From assembly GCF_037893185.1 (NCBI RefSeq), contig NZ_CP140772.1, forward strand, positions 186,001-250,000: a DNA stretch of 64,000 bases. Direction: 5' to 3'. How positions within the stretch are numbered: the stretch's first letter is position 1; each line of letters opens with the position of its first letter. The position numbers and the translations under genes are program-made. This document shows positions 62,554 to 64,000 of the stretch, piece by piece. The notes under the pieces are model-generated. The model saw only the letters and a program-made list of their open reading frames with translations, ran no database searches and was not told where the DNA came from. The DNA is from Chitinophaga sp. 180180018-3 (GTDB lineage: Bacteria > Bacteroidota > Bacteroidia > Chitinophagales > Chitinophagaceae).

Positions 62554-64000
62554 TTAAGATACTTTGCTTCTGATATCAATAACTTTCAGTTGGATGGAAG
62601 TTTGCCCATTCCATTCATTTTCATCGAGCGTAAACACCATATCAAATGGTTTTTTGTCGGCCATCAGTGGAAATTTATCTGCCATATAAAAACCGATGCC
62701 CTGTATGGTAGTGCCATGCCTGCCTTGTTTCACGGAAAACCGGATATGCTCGTCTTTTACAATCTTTGAGTAACCGTTGTCGGTAACGTTCCTGGCGAGG
62801 AACACCGGGCGCAGGTTATCGGGGCCGAGTGGTTCAAACTGTTTAAGAATATTGTAGAAAGCAGGTGTAATATCCTGGAAACTGATTTCAGTATCAATGA
62901 TAGTCTCCGGGATAAGCTGATCCGGTTGTATCGTACTGGCCACCACTTCTTCGAACCGTTCCTGGAATGCTTTTACATTTTCCGCTTTCAACGTCATACC
63001 GGCAGCATAAAAGTGCCCTCCGTAGTTTTCCAGCAGATCCTTGCATTGGTGAATAGCCTCATAAACGTTGAAACCATTTACAGAGCGGGCGGACCCGGCT
63101 ACCTTGTCATTCGACTGGGTCAGTATAACAGTAGGGCGGTAATAGTATTTATCGATCAGCCTGGATGCCACAATACCCACTACTCCCTTGTGCCAGTGAG
63201 CCTGGTAAAGGACGGTGGATTTGCGATGGGCGATGTTGGCATCGTTCTGCAATAATACAATGGCCTCCTGGGTGATGGTATTGTCAATTTCTTTTCTGTC
63301 GAAATTATCGGCATGCAGTGCAGTGGCAATAGCAGCGGCCTTTTCTTCATCATTCTCAATAAAAAGATTCACTGCTTTCCGGGCATCGTCCATTCTGCCT
63401 GCGGCGTTCACACGTGGCGCAATGACGAATACGAGGTTGGCGATGGTGAGTTTTTCTTTCAGTGCGCTGAGATTGATGAGCGCTTTAATGCCAGGCAGCG
63501 GATGTTCGTTCACTTTAATAAGACCGTGGAAGGCGAGAATCCTGTTTTCGCCGGTCATCGGTACAATATCAGCGGCAATGCTGGTCGCCACCAGGTCGAG
63601 GTACCTGTTGGCTGCCTCCGTGGGGAGTCCGCGTTTTTGAGCAAAAGCACTGATTAGCTTATAGCCTATGCCACAACCGCTCAGTTCTTTGTAAGGGTAG
63701 GGGCAGTCGGCCTGTTTAGGATTCAGAATGGCTACAGCCGGTGGCAGTATTGCATCAGGAAGATGGTGGTCACAGATAATAAAATCGATGCCCCATTCTT
63801 TGGCGGTAGTAATGTGTTCAATGGATTTAATACCGCAGTCGAGTGCTATAATAAGACTGAAATCGTTATCTCTGGCGTATTCAATACCCTGCAGGGAAAT
63901 GCCGTATCCTTCGCGGTACCGGTGTGGGATATAGAATTCGATGTTATTGTAGAGTTTCTGTAGAAAAGCGTACACGGTTGCGACCGCAGTGGTGCCATCT
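62554..64000 (-). CDS. recJ: Single-stranded-DNA exonuclease RecJ (N-terminus outside window)
   Basis: The gene runs off the right edge; about 482 codons are seen of a usual 560-580. The visible chain begins DGTTAVATVYAFLQ, the first DHH motif, so roughly 80-100 residues are missing. ALDCGIKS and ICDHHLP (the DHH motif) bind metal, PRVNAAGRMDDA follows, and the DHHA1 domain has YGGHFYAAGMTLK. A C-terminal OB-like domain ends the protein. RecJ degrades 5' single-stranded ends in recombination and mismatch repair. Confidence 0.95.
   Translation of the reverse strand, partial: DGTTAVATVYAFLQKLYNNIEFYIPHRYREGYGISLQGIEYARDNDFSLIIALDCGIKSIEHITTAKEWGIDFIICDHHLPDAILPPAVAILNPKQADCPYPYKELSGCGIGYKLISAFAQKRGLPTEAANRYLDLVATSIAADIVPMTGENRILAFHGLIKVNEHPLPGIKALINLSALKEKLTIANLVFVIAPRVNAAGRMDDARKAVNLFIENDEEKAAAIATALHADNFDRKEIDNTITQEAIVLLQNDANIAHRKSTVLYQAHWHKGVVGIVASRLIDKYYYRPTVILTQSNDKVAGSARSVNGFNVYEAIHQCKDLLENYGGHFYAAGMTLKAENVKAFQERFEEVVASTIQPDQLIPETIIDTEISFQDITPAFYNILKQFEPLGPDNLRPVFLARNVTDNGYSKIVKDEHIRFSVKQGRHGTTIQGIGFYMADKFPLMADKKPFDMVFTLDENEWNGQTSIQLKVIDIRSKVS

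Noticed and set aside
1..64000. Search for tRNA, rRNA, CRISPR, IS elements and prophage genes
   Set aside because: I saw no cloverleaf, spaced direct repeats, transposase or integrase motifs; all long gaps are accounted for.

Overview
The window is a chromosomal segment of a Bacteroidota bacterium, most likely Chitinophagaceae (Chitinophaga-like). This rests on several signs: a secreted protein ending in a type IX secretion (T9SS) sorting domain; promoters that fit TTTG-N19-TAnnTTTG (exact upstream of purA and nuoA); almost no Shine-Dalgarno signals; the ribosomal block rpsF-rpsR-rplI without ssb; a short NuoG; and lipid A synthesis (lpxB), which marks a Gram-negative cell. Nearly all of it is housekeeping sequence on both strands. 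I see no rRNA, tRNA, CRISPR array, insertion sequence or prophage.

Layout. 0.1-3.3 kb: an orphan sensor kinase, an E1-like (ThiF/MoeB) protein, and an opposing LD-carboxypeptidase. 3.4-9.9 kb: metG, a fused beta-oxidation enzyme, and an ABC-2 exporter pair. 10-12.4 kb: surE, a small membrane protein, lpxB, and an opposing 56-residue membrane protein. 12.4-17.3 kb: beta-mannosidase, alpha-L-fucosidase and an orphan response regulator. 17.4-23.8 kb: a Rel/SpoT ppGpp enzyme, purA, a very acidic low-complexity protein, pabB, and an opposing SDR epimerase. 24-30 kb: a secreted protein with an aromatic-rich stretch, a polytopic membrane protein, purQ, a stand-alone DsbD alpha-like domain and a full-length DsbD. 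30.1-32 kb (minus): a low-molecular-weight phosphatase and hisS. 32.2-35.2 kb: a small membrane protein, a PstS-like lipoprotein and a TPR protein.

35.3-49 kb is a complete 14-gene respiratory complex I operon (nuoA to nuoN) behind one consensus promoter, with an extra small membrane ORF between nuoE and nuoF and a NuoG lacking most of the molybdopterin-type domain. 49-53 kb: a MacB/FtsX-type permease, then a GntP permease paired with a fold-type III PLP enzyme that looks like a D-serine dehydratase. 53-57 kb (minus): small secreted proteins, a rhomboid protease, and the ribosomal protein block. 57-64 kb: a large secreted endonuclease/exonuclease/phosphatase-fold protein with a T9SS tail, htpG, and the C-terminal part of recJ running off the window.

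The most unusual signals are: two related intergenic palindromes 19 kb apart whose stems differ by compensated base changes; a terminator-like 14-bp inverted repeat inside the start of pabB, together with apparent coding sequence upstream of the first ATG; a DsbD whose own periplasmic domain lacks cysteines next to a separate cysteine-bearing copy of that domain; and the GntP/DSD-like gene pair. I found no clear candidate for a wholly new multi-gene system.
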